Origin: Nitrospina sp. | GTDB taxonomy: Bacteria > Nitrospinota > Nitrospinia > Nitrospinales > VA-1 | Assembly (NCBI GenBank): GCA_003545625.1 | Contig: DODH01000264.1 | Location: forward strand, 1-5,214 | Length of the DNA: 5,214 nucleotides | Reading direction: 5' to 3' | Shown: positions 1 to 5,214 of the stretch, piece after piece | Position numbering within the stretch: the stretch's first letter is position 1 | Layout of the letters: each line of letters opens with the position of its first letter | The notes under the pieces: model-generated | What the model saw: only the letters and a program-made list of their open reading frames with translations | The model's database searches: none | Told to the model about the DNA's origin: nothing | Position numbers and translations under genes: made by a program

Positions 1-993
1 AAAAAAACAGCGCCAAAGAAATCGGCGAAATCAAAGAAAACCACGGTTTCCAAGCCTGCTGAAGTGAAAAAGGTTCCAACCCTCAAAACGCCAAAGTCCA
101 ATGGAGTCCTGGAGGCGTTGAATAAACTGGAAGGGAAGAAAGCCCTGGCGACTCCCAACGTAGTTGAAGAACTGGCCCAGGTAGCACGGTTAGAAAAACC
201 AAAGATTAAACCTGCCAAACCGATTAAGCAAAAACCCATTACCGAGAAAACCCTTCGAGAATTGGAGACCTTAAAAAATAAAAAGATCAAAGATAAAAGG
301 ACGGTTGCCCCTGTTCCCCTGCATGAAGATCTTCTGGAGGATTTTGAAGAATTTAAAGTGAAAGAAAGTCTTCCCGAAAAACCCCAAGCCCCTCAAAGGG
401 ATTTATTGAAGGAGTTAGAACAGGTGGCCAAAATGGATGTTTCGCCTGTTCCCGATGTAAAAACAGAAGAACCCAGGCCTACCGAAAGCACGCAAAAAAG
501 TGATGAAGTCTACGATTCCATTTTGGAGAAACTTGATTCTTTGTCGGTCGATTCAGAACCGGTAAAAGTGGAAATTTCCAGTGCCCGACTCGACTCTTCC
601 AGCTTTCAAAGCAAGTTGCGCACCTTGCCCGAGGCTTCGCCGGCTAGAACTGAATCGGGGACTGGGAGCTCTTATGTGTTCGCGAAAAAAGAAGGAGTTC
701 CAGGTGCGGATGCTCGATCATTATATGTGGGCATGATTCAGGACAAAATTTATAAAAACTGGAAGGAACCATTAGCTGAAGAGCATAATCAGGAAGCGGT
801 GATTTCTTTTTACATTTTCCCCCGTGGAAATATAGACAAGCCTATTATCAAAAAAAGCTCAGGAGTGGAGGCCTTGGACACGCTGGCTGTCCGGGCGGTT
901 CTGGATTCGGTGCCTTTCCCTGAATTCCCTGAGCAATTAAAGATGTCTAACCTTCATGTAAATATATATTTCAAATATGTTCCCAAAGACTAA
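1..993 (+). CDS. tolA: TolA/TonB-family periplasm-spanning protein, 5' end missing
   Basis: The reading frame is open from base 1, so the true start and the expected N-terminal membrane anchor lie upstream. A GTG at 64 is in frame, but nothing marks it as the real start. The 330 visible residues form a Lys/Pro-rich linker (about 1-230) and a C-terminal TonB/TolA-type domain (about 237-330). That domain begins DARSLYVGMIQDKIYKNWKEP-like (quoted in part), then has a VISFYIFPRGNI strand, a SSGVEALDTLAVRAV helix and a final VNIYFKY strand, as in this fold. Family knowledge: TolA is energised by TolQ/TolR and contacts TolB and Pal to maintain outer-membrane integrity. The direct overlap with tolB argues for TolA rather than a TonB for siderophore uptake, but this is context-based. 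The linker carries six copies of a short amphipathic motif (see findings). Two stop codons stand in tandem (991-996). Confidence 0.85.
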   Translation, partial: KKTAPKKSAKSKKTTVSKPAEVKKVPTLKTPKSNGVLEALNKLEGKKALATPNVVEELAQVARLEKPKIKPAKPIKQKPITEKTLRELETLKNKKIKDKRTVAPVPLHEDLLEDFEEFKVKESLPEKPQAPQRDLLKELEQVAKMDVSPVPDVKTEEPRPTESTQKSDEVYDSILEKLDSLSVDSEPVKVEISSARLDSSSFQSKLRTLPEASPARTESGTGSSYVFAKKEGVPGADARSLYVGMIQDKIYKNWKEPLAEEHNQEAVISFYIFPRGNIDKPIIKKSSGVEALDTLAVRAVLDSVPFPEFPEQLKMSNLHVNIYFKYVPKD

Positions 994-2326
994 TAAATCC
1001 ATTTTTTATTTTTCCCTGACTTTAATGGTTCTATTGCTTTTGCAGACTCAGGCTGGTTTTGCGGCGCCTCGAATTCGCATTGACCTGGAACGCGAGACGC
1101 AGAAAAAAGTTGCCTTGGCGATTACAGATTTTGTTTTAAAAGATTCTGTCGCGGATTTTATAGGAATTGGAAAAGAAGCCAAAAAGATTCTGGAAAAGGA
1201 CTTGATACTTTCCGAATGGTTTTCCTCCCTGCGAAAGCCGGTGTTTGAGGAACTGGAAAAAATGGAACGCTCAACCTCTGAGGTGGACTACAGAAGCTGG
1301 CGTCAGGTAGGAGCCCAGTGGCTCATTAAAACCGAATATAGTGTGTTGAAAAACGGGAAAGGCCAAGTTTTTACTTTTCGACTCTATGATGCAGTGAATA
1401 AAAGGTACTTGCTCGGCAAGCGTTATAGAGCTTCGCGTGACCTGCTTCGAAAAGTCATTCACCGGTTTGCCGATGAAGTGGTCATGCAGTTGACGGGAAA
1501 ACGCGGCATTGCAGAAACTCAGATAGCTTTCTTGAATCAGGAAAATGCAAATAAGGAAATTTATCTCATAGATTTTGACGGATACAACCTGAGGCGGTTG
1601 ACGAATGATCATACGGTCAACCTCAGCCCGGCTTGGTCTCCAGATGGAAATTGGATTATTTATACCTCGTACGCGGCGCGCAATCCGGATTTGATCATGA
1701 TCAATGCCACCGGGGGAAAGCGGCAGACCCTGCTTCGTCTTCCCGGCCTGAACGCCGCGCCGGCCTGGTCTCCGGATATGCAGAAGATTGCGATAGTGTT
1801 AAGCAGGGATCAAAATTCTGAGATTTATATTTTGAATAAAGATCGCCAGCTGGGACGCTTAACCCGCCATTTCAATATCGATACGTCCCCGACATGGTCT
1901 CCAGATGGAAAAAAAATAGCCTTCACTTCAGATCGCTCAGGAACCGGAGCTCCTCAAATTTATATTATGGACTCCTCTAAAGGCGATCAGTCAAAAGTGA
2001 CTCGTATCTCTTTTGGTTCTTCTTACAACGATAACCCTGCCTGGTCCCCCAATGGAGACAAAATTGCCTATACATCGAGAGTGGGGAAAAAGTTTCAAAT
2101 CAGAATATACGATTTAAACTCACACAAGAGCCAGGTCATGACTGTGGGCTCTGGAAGTTGTGAACAACCCAGTTGGTCTCCCGATGGTCGATTCATCATT
2201 TACCGGAAGAGGGAAAATGATCGGTTCAATATTTTCATCCAGAGAGTGGGGAGTGAGGAGGTAAGGCAGTTGACTTTCTCCGGCAAGGGGCATAGTCCCG
2301 CATGGTCCTCTTATTTCAAGCACTAA
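977..2326 (+). CDS. tolB: Tol-Pal system periplasmic beta-propeller protein TolB
   Basis: The 449-residue product is close to the usual TolB length (about 430). It begins with a signal peptide: a short Lys-containing n-region, a hydrophobic core FSLTLMVLLLL, and a probable cut after AGFA near residue 29. An N-terminal alpha/beta domain (about 32-175) ends in LTGKRGIAETQIAF, the counterpart of the LTG-KG-TRIAY segment of known TolB. A six-bladed propeller follows. Its blade motif W-S-P-[DN]-G has Trp at 220, 264, 307, 356, 400 and 443, spaced 43-49 residues apart. The last copy, AWSSYF, matches the AWSPYL ending of E. coli TolB. In the family, TolB binds Pal and TolA in the periplasm. The ATG at 977 lies inside tolA, with a 17-bp overlap and no evident Shine-Dalgarno. 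The next ATG (1025) would lose the charged n-region, so 977 is preferred and translational coupling to tolA is inferred. Confidence 0.96.
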   Translation: MFPKTNKSIFYFSLTLMVLLLLQTQAGFAAPRIRIDLERETQKKVALAITDFVLKDSVADFIGIGKEAKKILEKDLILSEWFSSLRKPVFEELEKMERSTSEVDYRSWRQVGAQWLIKTEYSVLKNGKGQVFTFRLYDAVNKRYLLGKRYRASRDLLRKVIHRFADEVVMQLTGKRGIAETQIAFLNQENANKEIYLIDFDGYNLRRLTNDHTVNLSPAWSPDGNWIIYTSYAARNPDLIMINATGGKRQTLLRLPGLNAAPAWSPDMQKIAIVLSRDQNSEIYILNKDRQLGRLTRHFNIDTSPTWSPDGKKIAFTSDRSGTGAPQIYIMDSSKGDQSKVTRISFGSSYNDNPAWSPNGDKIAYTSRVGKKFQIRIYDLNSHKSQVMTVGSGSCEQPSWSPDGRFIIYRKRENDRFNIFIQRVGSEEVRQLTFSGKGHSPAWSSYFKH

Positions 2327-2466
2327 GCTATTCCACAGCGCAAAAAAACAAATTACAGGTTGTGGTTGAAACCCAGTTCCTCTACCATATTTATATACCC
2401 ATAAATTTTCGACTTTGCCTTTAAAAATAAAACGTTTGGAATATCGTGGGTTACACGTAAATTATA

Positions 2467-2533
2467 AAAATTTCACTGTTTTTGTTGTAATTTTAGTATA
2501 ATTATAGGATGATATTTATATAGGTGAAATTTT
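2467..2533. repeat. 10-bp perfect inverted repeat flanking the pal -10 box
   Basis: AAAATTTCAC at 2467-2476 is the exact reverse complement of GTGAAATTTT at 2524-2533. The midpoint (2500) falls within the TATAAT box, and the left arm overlaps the candidate -35. The smaller palindrome TATAATTATA (2497-2506) sits at the centre. It could be a pair of regulator sites around the promoter. In a read-through transcript from tolB it could form a stem with a 47-nt loop. No regulator is identified. Confidence 0.4.
2472..2502 (+). promoter_or_regulatory. Candidate sigma70-type promoter for pal
   Basis: A perfect TATAAT -10 box lies at 2497-2502. The best -35 candidate is TTCACT at 2472-2477 (4 of 6 matches to TTGACA), with a rather long 19-bp spacer. 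Transcription would start near 2509 and give a leader of about 100 nt before pal. The -10 is strong, but in such AT-rich DNA a chance match is possible, and the -35 is only fair. Confidence 0.45.
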
Positions 2534-2599
2534 AAGAGCAATAAATTCTGAAACTTAGTTCCGCTTGGTTGAAGAAGGTGCTATAGTTTAATAAATTTT

Positions 2600-2604
2600 G
2601 AGGG
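2600..2604 (+). promoter_or_regulatory. Ribosome binding site for pal (first start)
   Basis: GAGGG lies 6 nt before the ATG at 2611 and supports that start. A second Shine-Dalgarno-like GAGGA at 2618-2622 lies 6 nt before an in-frame ATG at 2629, so either start, or both, could be used. The mature lipoprotein would be identical. Confidence 0.65.
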
Positions 2605-2610
2605 AAATAC

Positions 2611-3363
2611 ATGAGACGAGGACTTATTATGGAAAGTTTGAATTGGAAGGTAATTATTACCGCGGTATTTTGCGTGTTCTTAACAACGGCTTGTTCGAAA
2701 AAGCTTATGCCGCCTGAGATCGAAACTTCAGGAGGCGCCAGTGAAGAAACGGAGCTTGCGGCCTCTCTTGCGGCCTCTTCAGAGAATGACTTTTCCGGTT
2801 CAGGCGGACCTGGAGATTCCGGTTTCTTCAGTGAAGAACCCATTCTGGAACGAGGGCCCTCTTCAGGTGGTTTTTCTTCCGGCGGAGACGGAAGTATCGG
2901 CAATGGTTCTAGCGGTTCTTTTGACGCCAACCCGTTTGCTTCAGGCGGAGTGGATAAATGGAATCCCGATTCTTCAGGATCTATGGACTCGGGAATTCAA
3001 GAGTCCCGATTGCAGTCTTTCCAGGCATCGTCTGACTTGAAGGATATTCATTTTGAATTTGATCAGTATGATCTGGACAATAATTCCAGGGCGATTCTTA
3101 AGACAAATGCTAATTATCTCGAACATAATCCGACCTTGTATATAGAGGTGCAGGGCCATTGTGATGAGAGAGGCACCAACAATTACAACATTGCTCTGGG
3201 TGAGCGCCGCGCCCAATCCACCAAGAAATACTTGGTGTCTCAAGGGGTGGATTCCAAAAGGGTTCATGTCATTAGCTTTGGCGAAGAAAAACCTTTCTGC
3301 TTTGACAGCAACGAAACCTGCTGGCATCAGAACCGGCGGGCGCATTTCATGGTTTCAAAATAA
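2611..3363 (+). CDS. pal: Peptidoglycan-associated outer-membrane lipoprotein Pal
   Basis: The 250-residue product begins with a lipoprotein signal peptide: hydrophobic VIITAVFCVFLTTA, then Cys28 as the lipidation site. Thr at -3 is a slightly relaxed lipobox. A low-complexity Ser/Gly/acidic linker follows (about 36-136). The OmpA-like peptidoglycan-binding domain spans about 142-250: FEFDQYDLD near its start, GHCDERGTNNYN with Asp185, GERRAQSTKKYL, and NRRA with Arg242/Arg243. In this family the Asp and Arg of these motifs contact diaminopimelate of the peptidoglycan stem peptide. The protein is longer than E. coli Pal (173 residues), mainly because of the linker. Cys184, Cys230 and Cys237 lie in the domain; the last two flank a loop and could form a disulfide. 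The gene follows tolB and ends before a terminator. Start 2611 is chosen on its ribosome binding site; 2629 is an alternative. Confidence 0.95.
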   Translation: MRRGLIMESLNWKVIITAVFCVFLTTACSKKLMPPEIETSGGASEETELAASLAASSENDFSGSGGPGDSGFFSEEPILERGPSSGGFSSGGDGSIGNGSSGSFDANPFASGGVDKWNPDSSGSMDSGIQESRLQSFQASSDLKDIHFEFDQYDLDNNSRAILKTNANYLEHNPTLYIEVQGHCDERGTNNYNIALGERRAQSTKKYLVSQGVDSKRVHVISFGEEKPFCFDSNETCWHQNRRAHFMVSK

Positions 3364-3408
3364 GCTCTCCCCCGTTTCTAACGATTCGGGATGGAATTGT
3401 ATATAATA

Positions 3409-3449
3409 AAACCGTGTTGGGGATTCGTCCCCAGCGCGGTTTGTTTTTT
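3409..3449 (+). terminator. Rho-independent terminator after pal
   Basis: A 15-bp stem pairs 3409-3423 (AAACCGTGTTGGGGA) with 3428-3442 (TCCCCAGCGCGGTTT). It has two G-U wobbles and no mismatch, and a TTCG tetraloop (3424-3427). A run of six T follows at 3444-3449 after one G. It lies 45 bp past the pal stop and should end the tol-pal transcript. Confidence 0.9.
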
Positions 3450-3463
3450 GTGGTAAAAAGGAT

Positions 3464-3493
3464 TTGGAAACCATTAACTTCGACATCTAGATT
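3464..3493 (+). promoter_or_regulatory. Weak candidate promoter for the coiled-coil gene
   Basis: TTGGAA (3464-3469) and TAGATT (3488-3493) are separated by 18 bp, and each matches the sigma70 consensus at 4 of 6 positions. They lie between the terminator after pal and the start at 3515, where a promoter is expected. The match is weak and the leader would be only about 15 nt. Confidence 0.3.
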
Positions 3494-3514
3494 TTTAACG
3501 AAAGAGCGGAACCC

Positions 3515-4870
3515 ATGAAGGTAAAATCCATTTGCACCTTTTCTTTTTTATTATTCTTAATTTTCCTTTTCCCTATCAATACGTTTGCCCAGCTTTTTGG
3601 TGCGGATGATGAAGATTTGGCAAAAATAGAATTTGAATTAAAAAAATTCAACACTCATCTGGAGAATTTAAAAAATACTCAGATTAAGAATCTGCAAGGA
3701 CAACAGGAGGACCTGTTGCGCCAGATCGAAGAGATTAAACAAATCCTTCCTCAGTTACTGGGAGCAATTGATCAGAATAAACAGGAAACACTAAGTAGTA
3801 TTAGTAGAACCAATGCCAAGCTGGCCGATTTGGAAGCGGAAGTTAAAGACCAGGTTTTGGATAAAATTCACCAGCAAAACAAGATTCTCCAACTATTCCG
3901 GGCCGAGCAGGCAAACCTGAAAGAGGGACTGGCGCAGGATATGGAAAACTTTGAACAATCCAGCAAATCCAATTTTCAGGATTTCTCTGCCGCTAACGAG
4001 AAAACCCTGGGCAGGGTTGTTCAACAGTTGGAATCGCAGAACGCTACGACAAAAAAAGGTTTTGAAGATACCATCACCCTTTTTCGTACAGACGTCATTC
4101 CTGCTATTGCCAAGGAAAACCAGAGGAACCGGCAAATGGTTCTGGAGCACTTGACGAACACAAACAAGGAAACCCAGAAAAACCTGGAGACCTTCTCCGC
4201 TAAAAATTATAAGTTGAATCAGAAGCTGATCGAAATTCTTCAGGAGAGCTTGAAACAAGGGGTGGGCACCAAATCTCTGCTGGACTCCCTAAAGAAAGAG
4301 CAAGGAGTCATTCATGCCAGCCTGAAGGGGGCGGATGAAAAAATCAATAAGCTGGCTGAGAGCCTGAAAGACCTGCAGGCTCAAAACACCACAACCAGTG
4401 AAACGCTTGGCGGTCTCAAGGCAAACCTGGAACATTCCGGGGAGTTCAATAAATTAGCGGATGAAAAGTTCAACAAACTCATTGAGCTTACCTCAGAGCT
4501 TGCTGTTCATTCAACGGATTTGGAAAACTCAGTGGTTGGACAGTTGAAAGATTCGGCACAAAAAGAGGAAGCCGGTAATATAAAAATAGATCTGGCAAAC
4601 GAGAAACTCTCCCGCCTGATTGAAATTCTCAAGACGATCGCCAAGGAACAGGCAAAGCTGGATCCACTTGCCACGACACTGGGTACTATACAGAAAGAGC
4701 AGGGGGCTTTGCAAAAGTCTCAGGCAGGTTTAATGAAAAACCAAAAAGAAATCAAGGAAGCACTCGCCGATTTACGCCGAAAAGCGAATGTCAATATTTC
4801 CCGGAACGATGACATTAAGAAAACCCTTGGGCGGTTAAATTCGGTTAAAAGTGGGGCCGGTGGGAAATAG
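3515..4870 (+). CDS. Secreted coiled-coil repeat protein at the cpoB position of the tol-pal locus
   Basis: The 451-residue product has a clear signal peptide: MKVK n-region, long Phe/Leu-rich core, and a probable cut after NTFA at residue 25. There is no lipobox, and the only Cys (residue 7) is in the signal, so a soluble periplasmic protein is predicted. Nearly all the rest is polar, Lys/Glu/Gln-rich and low in Pro, with heptad-like Leu/Ile spacing, for example LRQIEEIKQILPQLL. At least four tandem repeats of 42-46 residues start at 231, 274, 316 and 362. Each opens with [ND]-x-K-[LIF] followed by a [KR]-L-[IA]-E helix; related segments occur near 161 and 202. CpoB/YbgF, usual next to pal, has a short N-terminal coiled coil and C-terminal TPR repeats; no TPR is seen here. 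The start is preceded by only a weak GAGCGGA. It is separated from pal by a terminator, so membership of the Tol system is inferred from position only. Confidence 0.85.
   Translation: MKVKSICTFSFLLFLIFLFPINTFAQLFGADDEDLAKIEFELKKFNTHLENLKNTQIKNLQGQQEDLLRQIEEIKQILPQLLGAIDQNKQETLSSISRTNAKLADLEAEVKDQVLDKIHQQNKILQLFRAEQANLKEGLAQDMENFEQSSKSNFQDFSAANEKTLGRVVQQLESQNATTKKGFEDTITLFRTDVIPAIAKENQRNRQMVLEHLTNTNKETQKNLETFSAKNYKLNQKLIEILQESLKQGVGTKSLLDSLKKEQGVIHASLKGADEKINKLAESLKDLQAQNTTTSETLGGLKANLEHSGEFNKLADEKFNKLIELTSELAVHSTDLENSVVGQLKDSAQKEEAGNIKIDLANEKLSRLIEILKTIAKEQAKLDPLATTLGTIQKEQGALQKSQAGLMKNQKEIKEALADLRRKANVNISRNDDIKKTLGRLNSVKSGAGGK
4205..4864 (+). repeat. Tandem ~43-residue coding repeats in the coiled-coil protein
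   Basis: Repeat units start at protein residues 231, 274, 316 and 362, so the first three are 43, 42 and 46 residues long. Their opening segments read NYKLNQKLIEIL, DEKINKLAESL, DEKFNKLIEL and NEKLSRLIEIL. Units 1 and 4 also share KEQG about 30-32 residues in (residues 261 and 394). The similarity is at the protein level and the DNA has diverged, so the duplication is old. Confidence 0.7.
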
Positions 4871-4914
4871 AATTGCTTGATGGCAAGAGGATATTTATAG
4901 GAATTGCTTTTGGC
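4871..4914 (+). repeat. Short imperfect direct repeat after the coiled-coil gene
   Basis: AATTGCTTGATGGC at 4871-4884 recurs as AATTGCTTTTGGC at 4902-4914, 31 bp later. Each copy is preceded by ATAG (the second has an extra G). The first copy abuts the stop codon. It may be a small duplication or paired sites, and the function is unknown. Confidence 0.4.
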
Positions 4915-4923
4915 TATGAGCGA

Positions 4924-4940
4924 CCCTTATAGAATAAGGG
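4924..4940. other. Short perfect hairpin in the spacer before radA
   Basis: CCCTTAT (4924-4930) pairs with ATAAGGG (4934-4940) across a 3-nt loop. No T run follows on the + strand, so it is not a typical intrinsic terminator. The rest of the 195-bp spacer (4871-5065) shows no supported gene and no convincing promoter. Confidence 0.35.
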
Positions 4941-5065
4941 CCCGCGAGTTGCCTTAGAGAAAATTGTCGAGCAAATAGAGATCCACAAAAACTTTTTCGT
5001 TGCAAAAAAGACTCCTGCATTTTCAAAGGTTGACCGATTGCTGACCTACACTTCTCTGCCTCATT

Positions 5066-5214
5066 ATGGCTAAAACCACTACTATTTTTGTCTGTCAGGA
5101 ATGTGGACACCAGATTCCGAAGTGGATGGGACGGTGTTCCGAATGCATGGCCTGGAATAGTTTTGCCGAAGAAACATCAGCTCCGCGTAATTTACCACGT
5201 AACCAACGAAGCTC
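5066..5214 (+). CDS. radA: DNA repair protein RadA, N-terminal part only
   Basis: The frame starts at ATG 5066 and runs off the right edge, giving 49 complete codons. The peptide begins MAKTTTIFVC and contains the RadA C4 zinc finger: Cys10-x2-Cys13, then KWMGRC with Cys24, and Cys27 in CSECMAWNSF. This arrangement, CxxCG...KWxGxCxxCxxWN at the extreme N-terminus, is characteristic of RadA (Sms), a RecA-like, DnaB-type helicase that helps branch migration in recombinational repair. The ATPase and Lon-like domains would lie beyond the window. No clear Shine-Dalgarno precedes the ATG, but the start fits the normal family N-terminus. It has no functional link to Tol-Pal and is simply the next gene. 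Confidence 0.92.
   Translation, partial: MAKTTTIFVCQECGHQIPKWMGRCSECMAWNSFAEETSAPRNLPRNQRS

Larger units (their letters stand above)
2327..2610. other. AT-rich tolB-pal intergenic spacer
   Basis: This 284-bp stretch has no convincing ORF on either strand and no clear intrinsic terminator after tolB. It is markedly richer in A and T than the flanking genes. It contains a candidate promoter (about 2472-2502), an inverted repeat around it (2467-2533) and the pal ribosome binding site at its end. Only weak hairpins are otherwise visible, such as CGTG/CACG at 2445-2457. Transcription from tolB may continue into pal. Confidence 0.7.

Noticed and set aside
1271..1612. 113-codon ORF on the - strand within tolB
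   Set aside because: It lies wholly antisense to a confidently identified tolB, and its translation has no recognisable domain or ribosome binding site.
1634..1911. 17-bp exact direct repeat (1634-1650 and 1895-1911)
   Set aside because: It encodes the WSPDG blade motif of the TolB propeller, so protein repetition explains it.
2333..2365. CCACA/TGTGG pairing after tolB as a terminator
   Set aside because: It has only 5 bp, a loop of over 20 nt and no T run, so it is not a credible terminator.
2532..2930. 132-codon ORF on the - strand, Pro/Glu/Ser-rich
   Set aside because: It is the antisense reading of the Ser/Gly-rich pal linker; its low complexity is a by-product of that repeat-like coding sequence.
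2974..3406. Overlapping ORFs on both strands across the pal OmpA domain
   Set aside because: They are shadows of pal in other frames; the pal frame alone shows conserved domain motifs.
3893..4258. 121-codon ORF on the - strand in the coiled-coil gene
   Set aside because: It is antisense to a gene with a good signal peptide and a consistent heptad pattern; the Leu/Phe-rich translation reflects complement codons of Lys/Glu/Gln.
4916..4957. 13-codon ORF in the spacer before radA
   Set aside because: It is very short, lacks a ribosome binding site and is expected by chance.
5030..5058. TTGACC as a -35 box for radA
   Set aside because: No -10-like hexamer lies 16-18 bp downstream, and the start codon follows too closely.
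4895..5110. 71-codon ORF on the - strand spanning the spacer and the radA start
   Set aside because: It overlaps the RadA zinc-finger coding region and shows no domain, signal or ribosome binding site.

Overview
The window carries part of a Tol-Pal cell-envelope gene cluster from a Gram-negative bacterium, followed by the start of radA. All genes are on the + strand. In order: the 3' part of a tolA/tonB-like gene (open at the left edge), tolB, pal, a gene for a secreted coiled-coil protein at the place where cpoB (ybgF) often sits, and the first 49 codons of radA (cut by the right edge). No RNA gene, mobile element, CRISPR array or prophage remnant was seen.

The GC content looks moderate, with AT-rich intergenic DNA. 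The Pal variant has an NRRA motif preceded by a Cys-Trp pair, and the TolA linker is long and rich in Lys and Pro. This looks more like a deltaproteobacterial or Nitrospinota/Nitrospirota-type lineage than an enterobacterium. That placement is inference from protein style only.

Layout: 1-993 is the TolA-like periplasmic linker and C-terminal domain. tolB (977-2326) overlaps it by 17 bp, so the two are probably translationally coupled. A 284-bp AT-rich spacer (2327-2610) holds a perfect TATAAT box centred between the arms of a 10-bp inverted repeat, and is the likely site of a separate pal promoter. pal (2611-3363) is followed by a strong intrinsic terminator (3409-3449). The coiled-coil gene (3515-4870) is therefore probably its own transcription unit. 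A 195-bp spacer then leads to radA.

Functionally, TolA (with TolQ/TolR, presumably upstream and not visible) spans the periplasm from the inner membrane. TolB binds Pal, and Pal anchors the outer membrane to peptidoglycan. The coiled-coil protein is predicted to be periplasmic, but it lacks the TPR repeats of CpoB. It has at least four tandem repeats of about 43 residues.

The most interesting non-standard features are these repeats, six recurrences of an eight-residue amphipathic motif in the TolA linker, and the inverted repeat bracketing the pal -10 box. Nothing seen here proves a new system; the core is a familiar envelope module with lineage-specific embellishments.
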